Origin: Paludibacter sp.
Lineage (GTDB): Bacteria > Bacteroidota > Bacteroidia > Bacteroidales > Paludibacteraceae
DNA length: 64,000 nt
NCBI RefSeq assembly: GCF_009712605.1
Contig: NZ_WASO01000001.1
Span: forward strand, 1-64,000
Direction of reading: 5' to 3'
Part shown: piece after piece, positions 35,217 to 44,155 of the stretch
Position numbering within the stretch: position 1 is the first letter of the stretch
How the letters are laid out: each line of letters begins with the position of its first letter
The notes under the pieces: model-generated
What the model saw: the letters and a program-made list of their open reading frames with translations, nothing else
Databases searched by the model: none
Told to the model about the DNA's origin: nothing
Program-made: the position numbers and the translations under genes

Positions 35217-37478
35217 TTATTGGTTAGGGAATCCATAACCATTTGTAATAGTGCCGTTTGAACTATTTACTGTGTTGCTGTTGATCGGATAGAAATAAAT
35301 CGGAGCTTTCGTTCCATCAAAATTCGGGAAGAAATTTTGATAAAACTCTGTACCATTGCTTGCAATTTGAGATCCCCATGCAGTAAGAGTCATGCTCAAA
35401 CCACTATCTTGTTCTACAATACTGGTTGCTTGTCCTGTTTTCAGCATTTGCATCATTTGCAGGAATGTCAATCCGGTTTGTGTAGTTGTTCCAGAGGATG
35501 TAGTAACTTTTACTTTAGTGGGAGTCCATTGAGTAAACAATCCTTTTATTGCCAAATTGGTTTTACCGCCCGAAACTGCAGCTGCACCTAAGTTTTCCCA
35601 GCTGTCAAATTGACCTCTCCATCCCGGAAATAAATAAGGATTAGTTGCATCAGAACACTGAGTGGTCAAACGATAGCCTTTTGAAGTTTTAAGGTCTCCG
35701 GTAGTTGTCCAAATATATGCAGAGATGGTATTTCCGTTTGCAAATGTGTAAGCAAGCTGGTTGTTGTCTGCTAAAGCTGTTGCCATTGCCGTATTTATCG
35801 TACGGGTTTGTTTAACAGCATCTGCAATCATTCCTGTGCGAATCAATACATTACGGCGATCTCCTTCGCCACCAAATTCCAAAGCCCGTTCCTTGATAAT
35901 GGCATTAAATAATGATCCGGCATTTGAAATAAAGCCATCAACATTTGCTAATGCTGCTGAAGCGAAAGCACGTTCGTGTACCTGCTTGAGTAACCCGTAT
36001 GCAGCAGTGCTGTTAGGATCCAATACGGCATTAACTTCCGCATCAAGTAACATGATATCCGATATTCTCATAAAAGGAGCGTTGATACCTGAGCTTCGTT
36101 GTGATTTTGTATAAGGATTAGGTTGACGGTTTTCATCAAACTTATTCATGCACAAACCTCCACCAGAAGCTTTGCTACCCGGTGTAAATGGGATCAACTT
36201 TTCAACCCCTTTTCCAGTACTACCTGTTACAGTAACTGTTACATCACGGCGCATATCGTTATTATCAAACCATCCGTAGTAATAAACCGGTTGGATGCGT
36301 GCTTGTCCATATGATTTACAAGGGAATTGATTAGAAGTACCTCCATCAGAAACACGTCCTGAAGAATACGGCCGTTCGTTAGAAGTTCCAACTGTCATCG
36401 GTACTTCGTAGATAGATTCATCTGCAAAATTGGTAGAACCAACATTGTTCATCAACTGTTGGAAGAAATATTGATAGGGATTCCCATATGTTCTTCCTAA
36501 TGCATCTGTAGTACGTGGGTCGTTTGTACGGAATACAACTGAACCTGGATTGGCAATTGCAGCATCCAAATAAGTCTTAGCAAGCGTAAAGAATTTTTTG
36601 TAATCCTGACGACGACCATAAAATGCTCCATTGTTGTCTGCACCTATTTTGTCAAACGTTAAGGCATTTCCGGCGGCATCAATATATTTAATGTCATTCC
36701 GGCGGGTTGCATAGCCTCCGGCATAAACACATATGCGGCCAATCAAACCCTGAACAAAGGTTCTGGTAAATACGCCTTTGCTCACCTTGTTTCCATTATA
36801 ATCCGTTTCCCCGGGGCGATACATTAAAGGCTCAACCTGTTGCAATTTAGTAAGTTCTCCCTCGAAAATAACATCACGTGGTGTCAATCCCACTATGCTT
36901 TGTCCGATATGTGTGATGTAAGGTACATCGCCAAAATAGCGGATCAAATCCAGATAACATTGAGCACGTGCAGCAACAGCTTGTCCGTATAGGAAGCCCC
37001 AACCAGACGGCGTTTTTGCATTTAGAATAGTATTGAAATCACTACGATTTTCAATAGCTGAAATGGCGTTATTAGCCAACATGATTACCGAATACAAGGC
37101 TGTATAGGTTCCTTTACCATCAGATTGGTCGATGGTATAAGTGCTGCTGAAAGCCGATACTGCTTGTCCATTTTCATAAAAGCCTTCAGGATAGTGTCTT
37201 TGCAATTGTCCTGAATAAGCCTCCGGGTGTCTTTCAATATCTGAGCCTGGAACATCCAGTGCATAAAAAGTGCCGGCACCATAAACATTAGATCCTGCAC
37301 AAGAACGCCAGGATTCACGTAATCCCGCTAAACCTGCTTCGGCAATGCTCAAATCCTTATATACAAAACTAGCATCTACTACCGAAGGAGAGGATACCTG
37401 GAGGAAATCTTTACAAGATGTCATGGTTGTTGCCATAGCGCATACAGCCAATAACGAATATATTAATTTCTTTTTCAT
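35217..37478 (-). CDS. Large SusD/RagB-family lipoprotein
   Basis: The glycan-capture partner of the SusC gene upstream. A lipoprotein signal with TMTSC (Cys around 21) opens a 753-residue protein, longer than the usual 500-650 residues. SusD features include SVVDASFVYKDLSIAEAGLAGL near the N-terminus, AQCYLDLIRYFGDVPYI, the RISDIMLLDAEVNAVL helix, and ERALEFGGEGDRRNVLIRTG. The extra length lies mostly in loops after residue 330 and near the C-terminus. It starts 23 bases after the susC stop. Confidence 0.93.
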   Translation of the reverse strand: MKKKLIYSLLAVCAMATTMTSCKDFLQVSSPSVVDASFVYKDLSIAEAGLAGLRESWRSCAGSNVYGAGTFYALDVPGSDIERHPEAYSGQLQRHYPEGFYENGQAVSAFSSTYTIDQSDGKGTYTALYSVIMLANNAISAIENRSDFNTILNAKTPSGWGFLYGQAVAARAQCYLDLIRYFGDVPYITHIGQSIVGLTPRDVIFEGELTKLQQVEPLMYRPGETDYNGNKVSKGVFTRTFVQGLIGRICVYAGGYATRRNDIKYIDAAGNALTFDKIGADNNGAFYGRRQDYKKFFTLAKTYLDAAIANPGSVVFRTNDPRTTDALGRTYGNPYQYFFQQLMNNVGSTNFADESIYEVPMTVGTSNERPYSSGRVSDGGTSNQFPCKSYGQARIQPVYYYGWFDNNDMRRDVTVTVTGSTGKGVEKLIPFTPGSKASGGGLCMNKFDENRQPNPYTKSQRSSGINAPFMRISDIMLLDAEVNAVLDPNSTAAYGLLKQVHERAFASAALANVDGFISNAGSLFNAIIKERALEFGGEGDRRNVLIRTGMIADAVKQTRTINTAMATALADNNQLAYTFANGNTISAYIWTTTGDLKTSKGYRLTTQCSDATNPYLFPGWRGQFDSWENLGAAAVSGGKTNLAIKGLFTQWTPTKVKVTTSSGTTTQTGLTFLQMMQMLKTGQATSIVEQDSGLSMTLTAWGSQIASNGTEFYQNFFPNFDGTKAPIYFYPINSNTVNSSNGTITNGYGFPNQ

Positions 37479-37501
37479 AATCATTGTCAGTTTATTGGTT
37501 G

Positions 37502-40500
37502 TTAAAATGTTACATTTACACCCAAAGTAAATGTACGGGCACGAGGATAAGAGTTATAGTCAACACCTGGTGTGGGGAAATTGCCACTTGAAGTAATTGA
37601 ATTCACTTCAGGATCAAGACCGGAATAGCCACTCAAACAGAAAAGGTTCCCTCCTGTTGCATAAATACGTACATTTTCAATGGCTGCTTTTTTGAGGATT
37701 GATTTTGGTAGTGTATAGCCAATTGTCAGAGTACTCAAACGAAGGAAAGACGCATCTTCAATCCAGTTGTCTAAGATGATCCCATTTTCGAATGTAGGCA
37801 GAGCATAGGTCGCATTTGAGTTAAGTCGCGCCAGATTGTCAGGATCCGTATAATAGGCTATTTGACCGTCTTTAACTTCCCAAAGTCTGAATGTATTGCT
37901 GAAATAGGAATAGTGATTAGCTCCGAGCGATCCATCCTTGTTGCCGAAGAAATCAGCCATTGCTTGAGCATTGTAAACCTTTCCTCCAATTTGCCATGTG
38001 AAGTTCGCGCTGAAATCGAAGTTTTTGAAGTTTCCATTGAAGTTGAAACCACCTGTATGTTTTGCTCTCATGTCGTACTGATTTACTTTCGCGGTTCCAT
38101 CAGCATTGGTAGCTATTTTCAGGCATCCCGGAAACGCTTTTTGTCCTGTAGGGAGAACAAATGTACTTTTGCCCGGATAATTGACACTTAACGGAAAATC
38201 TGCAACGCCTGATTTCAGTGTATAAGTTTTGCTTGCAGCATCATAATTGAAGTCATTCAGGGTATAGTAACCTAAATTCTGGCAACCCATTAGAGTTCCC
38301 ACTGAATTGCCAACAATCAACTGATAATCATATGACAATGGAGTCTTTAGCGTAGAGCCCCAAATTTGACCGTATTGTGTGATCATACCCGGAGCCAGTT
38401 GCTCAATTTTATTGAGATTATAGTTATAGTTCAAACTTGCTTTCAAATTGAAATCTTTACTTTTTATAATAGCAGCATTCAAAGAAAGCTCAATCCCTTT
38501 ATTAGAGGTTTTACCAACGTTTTGATATTGGTAGGAATAACCGGTTGTAACATCAACAGGAGCTCTTAACAACAAATCTTTGTTAGTATTGTAATACAAG
38601 TCAATAGTTCCGTTAATGCGATTCAAAAAGCCGAAGTCGATACCGATATTTCTTGAAATTGTGGTTTCCCATTTCAGATCAGGATTAGGAAGCATACTGC
38701 CCGGAACATAAGTGGTCACTACATTTCCATTAACCTGTGCGGTACTTGTGCTCCAGGTATCCTTCCACAGCGAGGAGTTGATATTATCAGCTCCGGATTC
38801 ACCATAGGATATTCTCAGCTTCAGGTTGTCCAGCCAGCTTTTGGTCTTGGCCATAAAGGGTTCATCCACAACACGCCATCCCAATGCAGCGGCAGGGAAA
38901 TATCCCCAACGATTGTTGGGTGCAAATTTTGTAGAACCATCAGCACGGAATGTTGCTGTAAGTAAATAACGTTCTAGTAGAGTGTAGTTCGCACGGCCAA
39001 ACCAGGACTGTGTTCTGGAAGGTGTACCAATAGAATAACTACGAGTATCTTTCCCTAAACTACTATTGGTCATGGTAATCATGCCAAATGCATCGTTGAA
39101 TCCAAAAGAAGAGGGATATCCGGCTCCGGTTATTTCAGTGCTGTTGCTGTTTGACATTACAACTTCCTGACCTGCTAATACATTCAAAGAATGAGCTTTC
39201 CCTAATCCTTGAACCTGGTAATTCAATGTAACCGCATTGCGAGAACTCCATCCATCAGACAAGTCCAATTTTGCATATTTATAGGCGGTATTATAGCCAT
39301 TATCCCAATATTTGTCATCGCTATTAGATCGTTTCAATCCCAGTTCATCATTTAAGGTAAGGCCTTTAATAATCTCCCAGTTGAATGTTCCCTGTCCATT
39401 GATATATTGATCTTTATTTTTTTGTGTATAGTTGTTGACGATACTTACTACATTTTTGCCAAGATCAATGTTGGCATCACCATTACCCCAGCCGCTATAA
39501 TTGGTTCCGTCACCAAGTGGTTCTATTGCACGGTATTGATATGCTGATGCTAAATTACCTAAGTCATTTTTACCATTGGTAACAGATTGCATGTAAGCTA
39601 AGTTCAATCCGAACTTCATATTTTTCTGAAGCTGGTGTGTCAGTTTCAACGAAGCATTCCAGCGTTCGTATCCGGAGTTGATACGAATTCCATTGTCGTT
39701 CAGATAGCTTCCCTCGAAAAGGTATTTTGTTTTATCAGAACCGCCAGCAATACTCAGGTTATGATTGTGAGACAAAGCAGTACGAAGTAAGTCCTTCGTG
39801 TAATTATGTGTTTGCATGGAGCCATACTTTGTCCAGTTTGCTGCTGCATTAGCATCGCTTCCTAACCCGAAGAAAGTTGACCCAATGCCAGCATATGAGC
39901 TACCTAATAATCCAGCATATCCCCACGTGTAAGCTACGTAGTCTTGTGCACTATTTACAATATCTAACGTTTTTGAAGCTGTTTTTGATTGAATATAACT
40001 GCTGTATGAAATAGTTGTTTTTTCTCCTTTTGCATTTTTGGTGGTTACAAGAATAACACCATTTGCTCCACGGGCTCCATAGATTGCCGTAGAAGACGCA
40101 TCTTTTAATACGTCGATGCTTTCAATTCTATCTGCGGGGATGTCCGAAATATCGCTTACAGGGAAACCATCTACGATATAGATTGGGTCGTTACTTTGAG
40201 TAATAGAACCTCCACCACGGATTTTGATAGAAACGGCTGCGCCGGGACGACCGTCCTGCGACATTACATTTACACCGGGTAAATGACCTTGCAGCGCTTC
40301 TGTTACATTTGAAACTGGATTGGCAGCCAAATCTTTACCGCTTACGGAAGCTACAGAACCTGTTAAGTCCCGTTTTTTTACCGTTCCATAACCAATTACG
40401 ACTACTTCGTCCAGTTTTTTGGTGTCCTCTTTTAACTGAACATTAATTGAGGTGCGTCCATTAACAGGTACTTCCTGGGAAGTATAACCTACATAACTGA

Positions 40501-40717
40501 TTGATAAAACTGAACTGGCAGGAGCTTTTAACGAGAACTTACCATCGATATCTGTAACGGTACCGACAGTACTGCCTTTGAGCTTGACGGCAGCACCGAT
40601 GATGGCTTCGCCTTTCTCATCGGTAATTACCCCTGTGACATTGCCACTCTGCTGAGCTAATGCAGCAGTAAATGAGCATAAGATCAATAATAGAAATAAA
40701 CACTTGATTTTTTTCAT
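37502..40717 (-). CDS. SusC/RagA-family TonB-dependent transporter of the second pectin locus
   Basis: A 1071-residue outer-membrane importer starting at the Met at 40717, which opens the signal peptide (ending AALAQ). A carboxypeptidase-regulatory-like domain (GVITDEKGEAIIGAAVKLKG) leads into the SusC signature DEVVVIGYGTVKKRDLTGSV, the plug with SIKIRGGGSI, and the barrel ending TFTLGVNVTF. Its enzyme neighbours point to pectin fragments as cargo. The only consensus promoter found lies about 600 bases upstream (41319-41349). Confidence 0.95.
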   Translation of the reverse strand: MKKIKCLFLLLILCSFTAALAQQSGNVTGVITDEKGEAIIGAAVKLKGSTVGTVTDIDGKFSLKAPASSVLSISYVGYTSQEVPVNGRTSINVQLKEDTKKLDEVVVIGYGTVKKRDLTGSVASVSGKDLAANPVSNVTEALQGHLPGVNVMSQDGRPGAAVSIKIRGGGSITQSNDPIYIVDGFPVSDISDIPADRIESIDVLKDASSTAIYGARGANGVILVTTKNAKGEKTTISYSSYIQSKTASKTLDIVNSAQDYVAYTWGYAGLLGSSYAGIGSTFFGLGSDANAAANWTKYGSMQTHNYTKDLLRTALSHNHNLSIAGGSDKTKYLFEGSYLNDNGIRINSGYERWNASLKLTHQLQKNMKFGLNLAYMQSVTNGKNDLGNLASAYQYRAIEPLGDGTNYSGWGNGDANIDLGKNVVSIVNNYTQKNKDQYINGQGTFNWEIIKGLTLNDELGLKRSNSDDKYWDNGYNTAYKYAKLDLSDGWSSRNAVTLNYQVQGLGKAHSLNVLAGQEVVMSNSNSTEITGAGYPSSFGFNDAFGMITMTNSSLGKDTRSYSIGTPSRTQSWFGRANYTLLERYLLTATFRADGSTKFAPNNRWGYFPAAALGWRVVDEPFMAKTKSWLDNLKLRISYGESGADNINSSLWKDTWSTSTAQVNGNVVTTYVPGSMLPNPDLKWETTISRNIGIDFGFLNRINGTIDLYYNTNKDLLLRAPVDVTTGYSYQYQNVGKTSNKGIELSLNAAIIKSKDFNLKASLNYNYNLNKIEQLAPGMITQYGQIWGSTLKTPLSYDYQLIVGNSVGTLMGCQNLGYYTLNDFNYDAASKTYTLKSGVADFPLSVNYPGKSTFVLPTGQKAFPGCLKIATNADGTAKVNQYDMRAKHTGGFNFNGNFKNFDFSANFTWQIGGKVYNAQAMADFFGNKDGSLGANHYSYFSNTFRLWEVKDGQIAYYTDPDNLARLNSNATYALPTFENGIILDNWIEDASFLRLSTLTIGYTLPKSILKKAAIENVRIYATGGNLFCLSGYSGLDPEVNSITSSGNFPTPGVDYNSYPRARTFTLGVNVTF

Positions 40718-40765
40718 AAACACTTTGAAAATAGAGAGTTGTTTAAAGGTCAAAAAGGTTTTATC

Positions 40766-40787
40766 CGTGTCCGAACACGAAAACGTG
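40766..40787. promoter_or_regulatory. CACG/CGTG repeats, candidate operator 1
   Basis: CGTGT-CCGA-ACACG (40766-40779) overlaps CACG-AAAA-CGTG (40776-40787). It shares CGAACACGAAA with the palindrome at 41101 and lies about 50 bases upstream of susC. Confidence 0.4.
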
Positions 40788-41100
40788 ATTTTGATTAATT
40801 GAAGAAAGTACTTTTTATAAATACTTTAGGTGCAAACGGGAAAAAGAAAATTCAAACCTTTTTCCTTAATCGATATTTAAACAGGTGATTCTTGTGATGG
40901 ATGCAGTACTGTTCTTCCTGCAATCTGAAATGTGGAGTAGGGATTACGATGTTAGCTTCATGAATATTAACGGTTGTTTTAAGGTTATACTTATTGTTGG
41001 TTTCTTTTCGTGCTGAAAGGTCGGATTATTGTCTCTGTTTTTAGGATATTTAACTTTTAAATATCCTTTTATTTGATTTGAAAATCTCTCTCTTATCTCC

Positions 41101-41122
41101 ATTTCGTGCACGAACACGAAAT
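41101..41122. promoter_or_regulatory. ATTTCGTG palindrome, candidate operator 2
   Basis: ATTTCGTG (41101-41108), spacer CACGAA, CACGAAAT (41115-41122): a perfect 8-bp inverted repeat. In RNA read toward susC it would form a hairpin; in DNA it looks like a dimer-binding site. Confidence 0.45.
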
Positions 41123-41318
41123 TTACTAACAATAAATCCTTTCTTCAAAGGATGCAAAAACAGGTTACAATATTATTTTTTATTTATGATGTGTTATAAA
41201 AGTATTAGATCGTATATTTTTATTTATCAGTTTTTTATGTGTTGTGTTTCGCCCGTCTTCTTGTGCTAACGGCAGTTTGTGTTCTTCCTTTATGGAGGCA
41301 ATGCATATTAGTTGTGCA

Positions 41319-41349
41319 CAAAGATAATATATCTATTCAATATAACAAA
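41319..41349 (-). promoter_or_regulatory. Canonical promoter upstream of the second susC
   Basis: Minus-strand TTTG (41349-41346), 19-base spacer, TATCTTTG (41326-41319): a full match to the Bacteroidota consensus. Transcription would start near 41312 and run to susC. Confidence 0.6.
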
Positions 41350-41408
41350 GATTATGCAATGGGAACTCATATAAAAATAAAAGTGAATGATTTGATAAAG
41401 GAAATATA

Positions 41409-41438
41409 AAGGCCCGGACTTTTTTAAGCCCGGGCCTT
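41409..41438 (-). terminator. Terminator of the thiamin receptor gene
   Basis: AAGGCCCGG.CTT (41409-41421) pairs with AAG.CCGGGCCTT (41426-41438) in a GC-rich stem with one mismatch, 34 bases after the receptor stop. Confidence 0.75.
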
Positions 41439-41471
41439 CGTTTTCATATCTGATAATTCACGCAATTATAC

Positions 41472-43913
41472 TTAAAACCGTATTGTTATTCCAGCAAGAC
41501 AATTGAATCCTGCCTGCGGATAATACCCGAAGTCATTATAGCGTTCAGGTTGGCTGGCAGGATTTGCCTGATAATAGTAGGAATAGGTCCAGGCATTGCT
41601 GATATACTGCTTGTTGAACAGGTTGTTCAGTAACAGCGTCAGGTCAATTCCTTTCACCCCTTTTACCGGCAACGAATAGCTCAGTCGAAGATTATTTACA
41701 AGATAGCCCGCTAAAGAGCGTGCGTCATTTCCTGTGTTGTCAATGTATTGTTTGCCAACATACTGTGATTGAAATCCGGCTTCAAAATTACCTTTGGTAA
41801 AAGTGAGCAAACTATTGGCTGTTACTGAAGGGGAGAAGGAAATCGGCGTATTACCAAGGTGATTTACCGTTTGCTCTGCCCAGTCCCAATTGTCACCCGA
41901 ATAGGTGTCTACATATTCGGTAAAATTTTTAATCCGGTTGCGGCTCAACGTCAGGTTGGCATCCCAACGCAACCATGACAGCGGTTTGATCCCGCCTATT
42001 AATTCAATACCTGAGCGATAACTAACAGGAATGTTTGACGTTAAGGCTTCTCCGATATCATTGAGTTTGCCGGTCAAGATCAATTGGTTATGATAGTACA
42101 TATAATAGAGGTTTACTCCGGCCGTTAAAAGCGAATTGTGGAATTTGTATCCGGCTTCGTAATCATACAATGTCTCATTCGTAGGCCATGTTTCTGCAGA
42201 ACCGTCGGTGTAATTGGTACGGGTCGGTTCACGGTGTGCTACTGCAAACGATGCAAACGCTTCATTGTTATTATCAGGACGGTAGAGTGCTCCTGCTTTC
42301 GGATTAAAGAAATTGAATTTCTTATCCACAGCCAGAAGTTGCATTCCGTTGACGGCATCGTCCCATTCGTCGTTGGTGCCGTTCAATGAGTAGGTCACAC
42401 GACGGTATTGAAGGTCACCGTAAACATTAAATTTGGGAAGCAACTCGTAATTGGCTTTCAGATAAATATTTGCATCCCATTTGCTTACTTTGCTGCGGTA
42501 ATATTCCGAGTTTGGTAACAGACTGCCGATATAATTTTTTACCCAAATCACTTCGCCCCAGTGATTCCCCCAGTAGCGGTTAACTCCACCGCCAAACTGC
42601 GCAGAAATTTTTTCTTTGTTATAATTCAAAGAAAAGACGGCACCGGCAAAGTCGTTACCCATTTTTTTCTGACGAACCAAATCGCTTGTCTTGTAAGTTG
42701 TTCCGTTTTCGGTGAAGGGGATTAATGAGTATTTGTTCAATGACTGATCTTGTTTATACTCCTCGTAATAACCATCACCACGTGTATAGTGCAAACCTGC
42801 ATTGAGAGTCAACGCTGGCGAGAAACTATGAATGCCAAGTAATTGGTAGTTTGTCTGCGTATAATTGTCAGTCTGATTTTTATAATAAAGAGGCTGACCA
42901 TTAGCATCATAACCCATAAAACCGCAAGGATTGTAAGTACGGTGCGTCGCCAAAGAGTCTTTGGGAACTCCATCCCAGGCGTGATAGGTTTTTTCTGTTC
43001 CCCCAAAGGTCACAAACTTAACCGTAGTCTTTTCTCCATAATAACCGGCTTGCAGGAAGTAGGATTTCATGTTTACCGATGCCCGGTCGATATAGCCGTC
43101 GGATGTTACCGAAGAGAGCCGTGTGTCGATTGCCCAATGATTATTTAGCAGGCCTGAACTTGCCTTGGCTGTCATTTTCAATGTATTGAACGAACCATAG
43201 GCCATGTTGAGTTCGCCTGATGCTTTGGGAGCGTAATTCTCAGTTTGTAAATTGATATTGGCACCGAATGCGGCGGCACCATTGGTGGAAGTTCCCACCC
43301 CACGCTGAATCTGCATCCCTTCGAGCGACGAGGTAAGGTCAGGTACATCCACCCAGTAGGTTCCCTGTTCATCGGCATCGTTGTAGGGAATGCCGTTGAT
43401 AGTTACGTTGATACGTGAACCGTCGGTGCCACGGATACGGAAATAAGTATAACCGATACCGGTTCCGCCATCGGAAGTTGCCACAAAAGAAGGTGTTTGT
43501 GATAATAAATAGGGAACATCCTGACCGAGGTTACTTTTAGCCAGTGTCTCTTTGTCAATATTGGTGTAAGCCACCGGTGATTTATCGGTAGCACGGGTCG
43601 AAAGGACTGTTACTTCGTCCATCTGACGGGAGGTTTTTTGCAACTTTATTTCACCGTTGAACGGAACTTTAATAGTTTGTTCAACAGCAGAAAATCCCAC
43701 GAAAGAAATTTTTATTTTTGCCGATTTGCCTGGCACGGCATGGAAATTGAATAGACCGTTTGCATCGGTACTTTGGCCTTGTGCTCCAATGACAACGGAA
43801 GCTCCCGGAAGCGGCAGCCCGTTTTCGTCCACCACTCGCCCTTTCACAACGCTCTGTGCCGAAAGGGATAGCACAAATAACTGCAACAAGGCAGCCAACA
43901 AAATTTTTCTCAT
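41472..43913 (-). CDS. TonB-dependent receptor under TPP riboswitch control (probable thiamin transporter)
   Basis: A TonB-dependent outer-membrane receptor of 813 residues from the ATG at 43913 (signal peptide ending LSAQ). A carboxypeptidase-regulatory-like domain (VKGRVVDENGLPLPGASVVIG, split here by meaning only) is followed by a plug with YFRIRGTDGSRINVTINGIPYND and a barrel ending LAGITIRF. It lacks the SusC signature and has no SusD partner, so it is a classical small-molecule receptor. A TPP riboswitch directly upstream shows regulation by thiamin pyrophosphate. Comparative genomics has described such Bacteroidota receptors (OMR1) as thiamin importers. Single-gene unit. Confidence 0.9.
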   Translation of the reverse strand: MRKILLAALLQLFVLSLSAQSVVKGRVVDENGLPLPGASVVIGAQGQSTDANGLFNFHAVPGKSAKIKISFVGFSAVEQTIKVPFNGEIKLQKTSRQMDEVTVLSTRATDKSPVAYTNIDKETLAKSNLGQDVPYLLSQTPSFVATSDGGTGIGYTYFRIRGTDGSRINVTINGIPYNDADEQGTYWVDVPDLTSSLEGMQIQRGVGTSTNGAAAFGANINLQTENYAPKASGELNMAYGSFNTLKMTAKASSGLLNNHWAIDTRLSSVTSDGYIDRASVNMKSYFLQAGYYGEKTTVKFVTFGGTEKTYHAWDGVPKDSLATHRTYNPCGFMGYDANGQPLYYKNQTDNYTQTNYQLLGIHSFSPALTLNAGLHYTRGDGYYEEYKQDQSLNKYSLIPFTENGTTYKTSDLVRQKKMGNDFAGAVFSLNYNKEKISAQFGGGVNRYWGNHWGEVIWVKNYIGSLLPNSEYYRSKVSKWDANIYLKANYELLPKFNVYGDLQYRRVTYSLNGTNDEWDDAVNGMQLLAVDKKFNFFNPKAGALYRPDNNNEAFASFAVAHREPTRTNYTDGSAETWPTNETLYDYEAGYKFHNSLLTAGVNLYYMYYHNQLILTGKLNDIGEALTSNIPVSYRSGIELIGGIKPLSWLRWDANLTLSRNRIKNFTEYVDTYSGDNWDWAEQTVNHLGNTPISFSPSVTANSLLTFTKGNFEAGFQSQYVGKQYIDNTGNDARSLAGYLVNNLRLSYSLPVKGVKGIDLTLLLNNLFNKQYISNAWTYSYYYQANPASQPERYNDFGYYPQAGFNCLAGITIRF

Positions 43914-43956
43914 AACATTCAGTTTTTTAGAGTTTAACAAAATGTGATGAGGGCTT

Positions 43957-43982
43957 AAAAAACGATGAGGATAAATGCTCAT
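43957..43982 (-). terminator. Probable riboswitch-controlled terminator
   Basis: Read on the minus strand, ATGAG (43982-43978) and CTCAT (43969-43965) form a short stem followed by CGTTTTTT. Its 5' arm overlaps the end of the riboswitch closing stem, so ligand binding could decide between the two structures. Confidence 0.4.
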
Positions 43983-44054
43983 TCCCTTTCCGGAATTACC
44001 CGGACAGGTTCAAAGGGTATAATCTCAGCCCGTTATGATAAGGCACCCCAATTG
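43981..44054 (-). ncRNA. TPP (thi-box) riboswitch
   Basis: Read on the minus strand the conserved thi-box elements appear in order: GGGGTGCC (44049-44042), GGGCTGAGA (ending 44023), ATACCC, TGAACCTG (44012-44005), the CCGG..TAATTCCGG stem of the pyrophosphate-side helix, and AGGGAAT. These are the CUGAGA pyrimidine-sensing and GAACCUG pyrophosphate-sensing parts of the TPP aptamer. It lies 68 bases upstream of the receptor ATG. Confidence 0.95.
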
Positions 44055-44155
44055 TGGATAGATTGAAAAACAGCGTGTTGCGTTGTACACCGCAATTCTG
44101 CTTTCAGGCTGCAAAGGTAGCGTAAGAAATGTTAAAAACAAAATTTGGCGAAAAG

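Larger units (their letters stand above)
40718..41312 (-). promoter_or_regulatory. Long leader or regulatory interval of the second susC
   Basis: No convincing gene; a 62-codon minus-strand frame (40944-41132) has no protein-like features. Two copies of the 11-mer CGAACACGAAA occur (40772-40782 and 41111-41121), each inside an inverted repeat. If the promoter at 41319 is used, this is a 5' leader of about 595 bases. Confidence 0.45.

Noticed and set aside
40944-41132. 62-codon frame inside the second susC leader
   Set aside because: Sequence is basic and low in protein-like pattern, and it contains the ATTTCGTG palindrome; probably non-coding.
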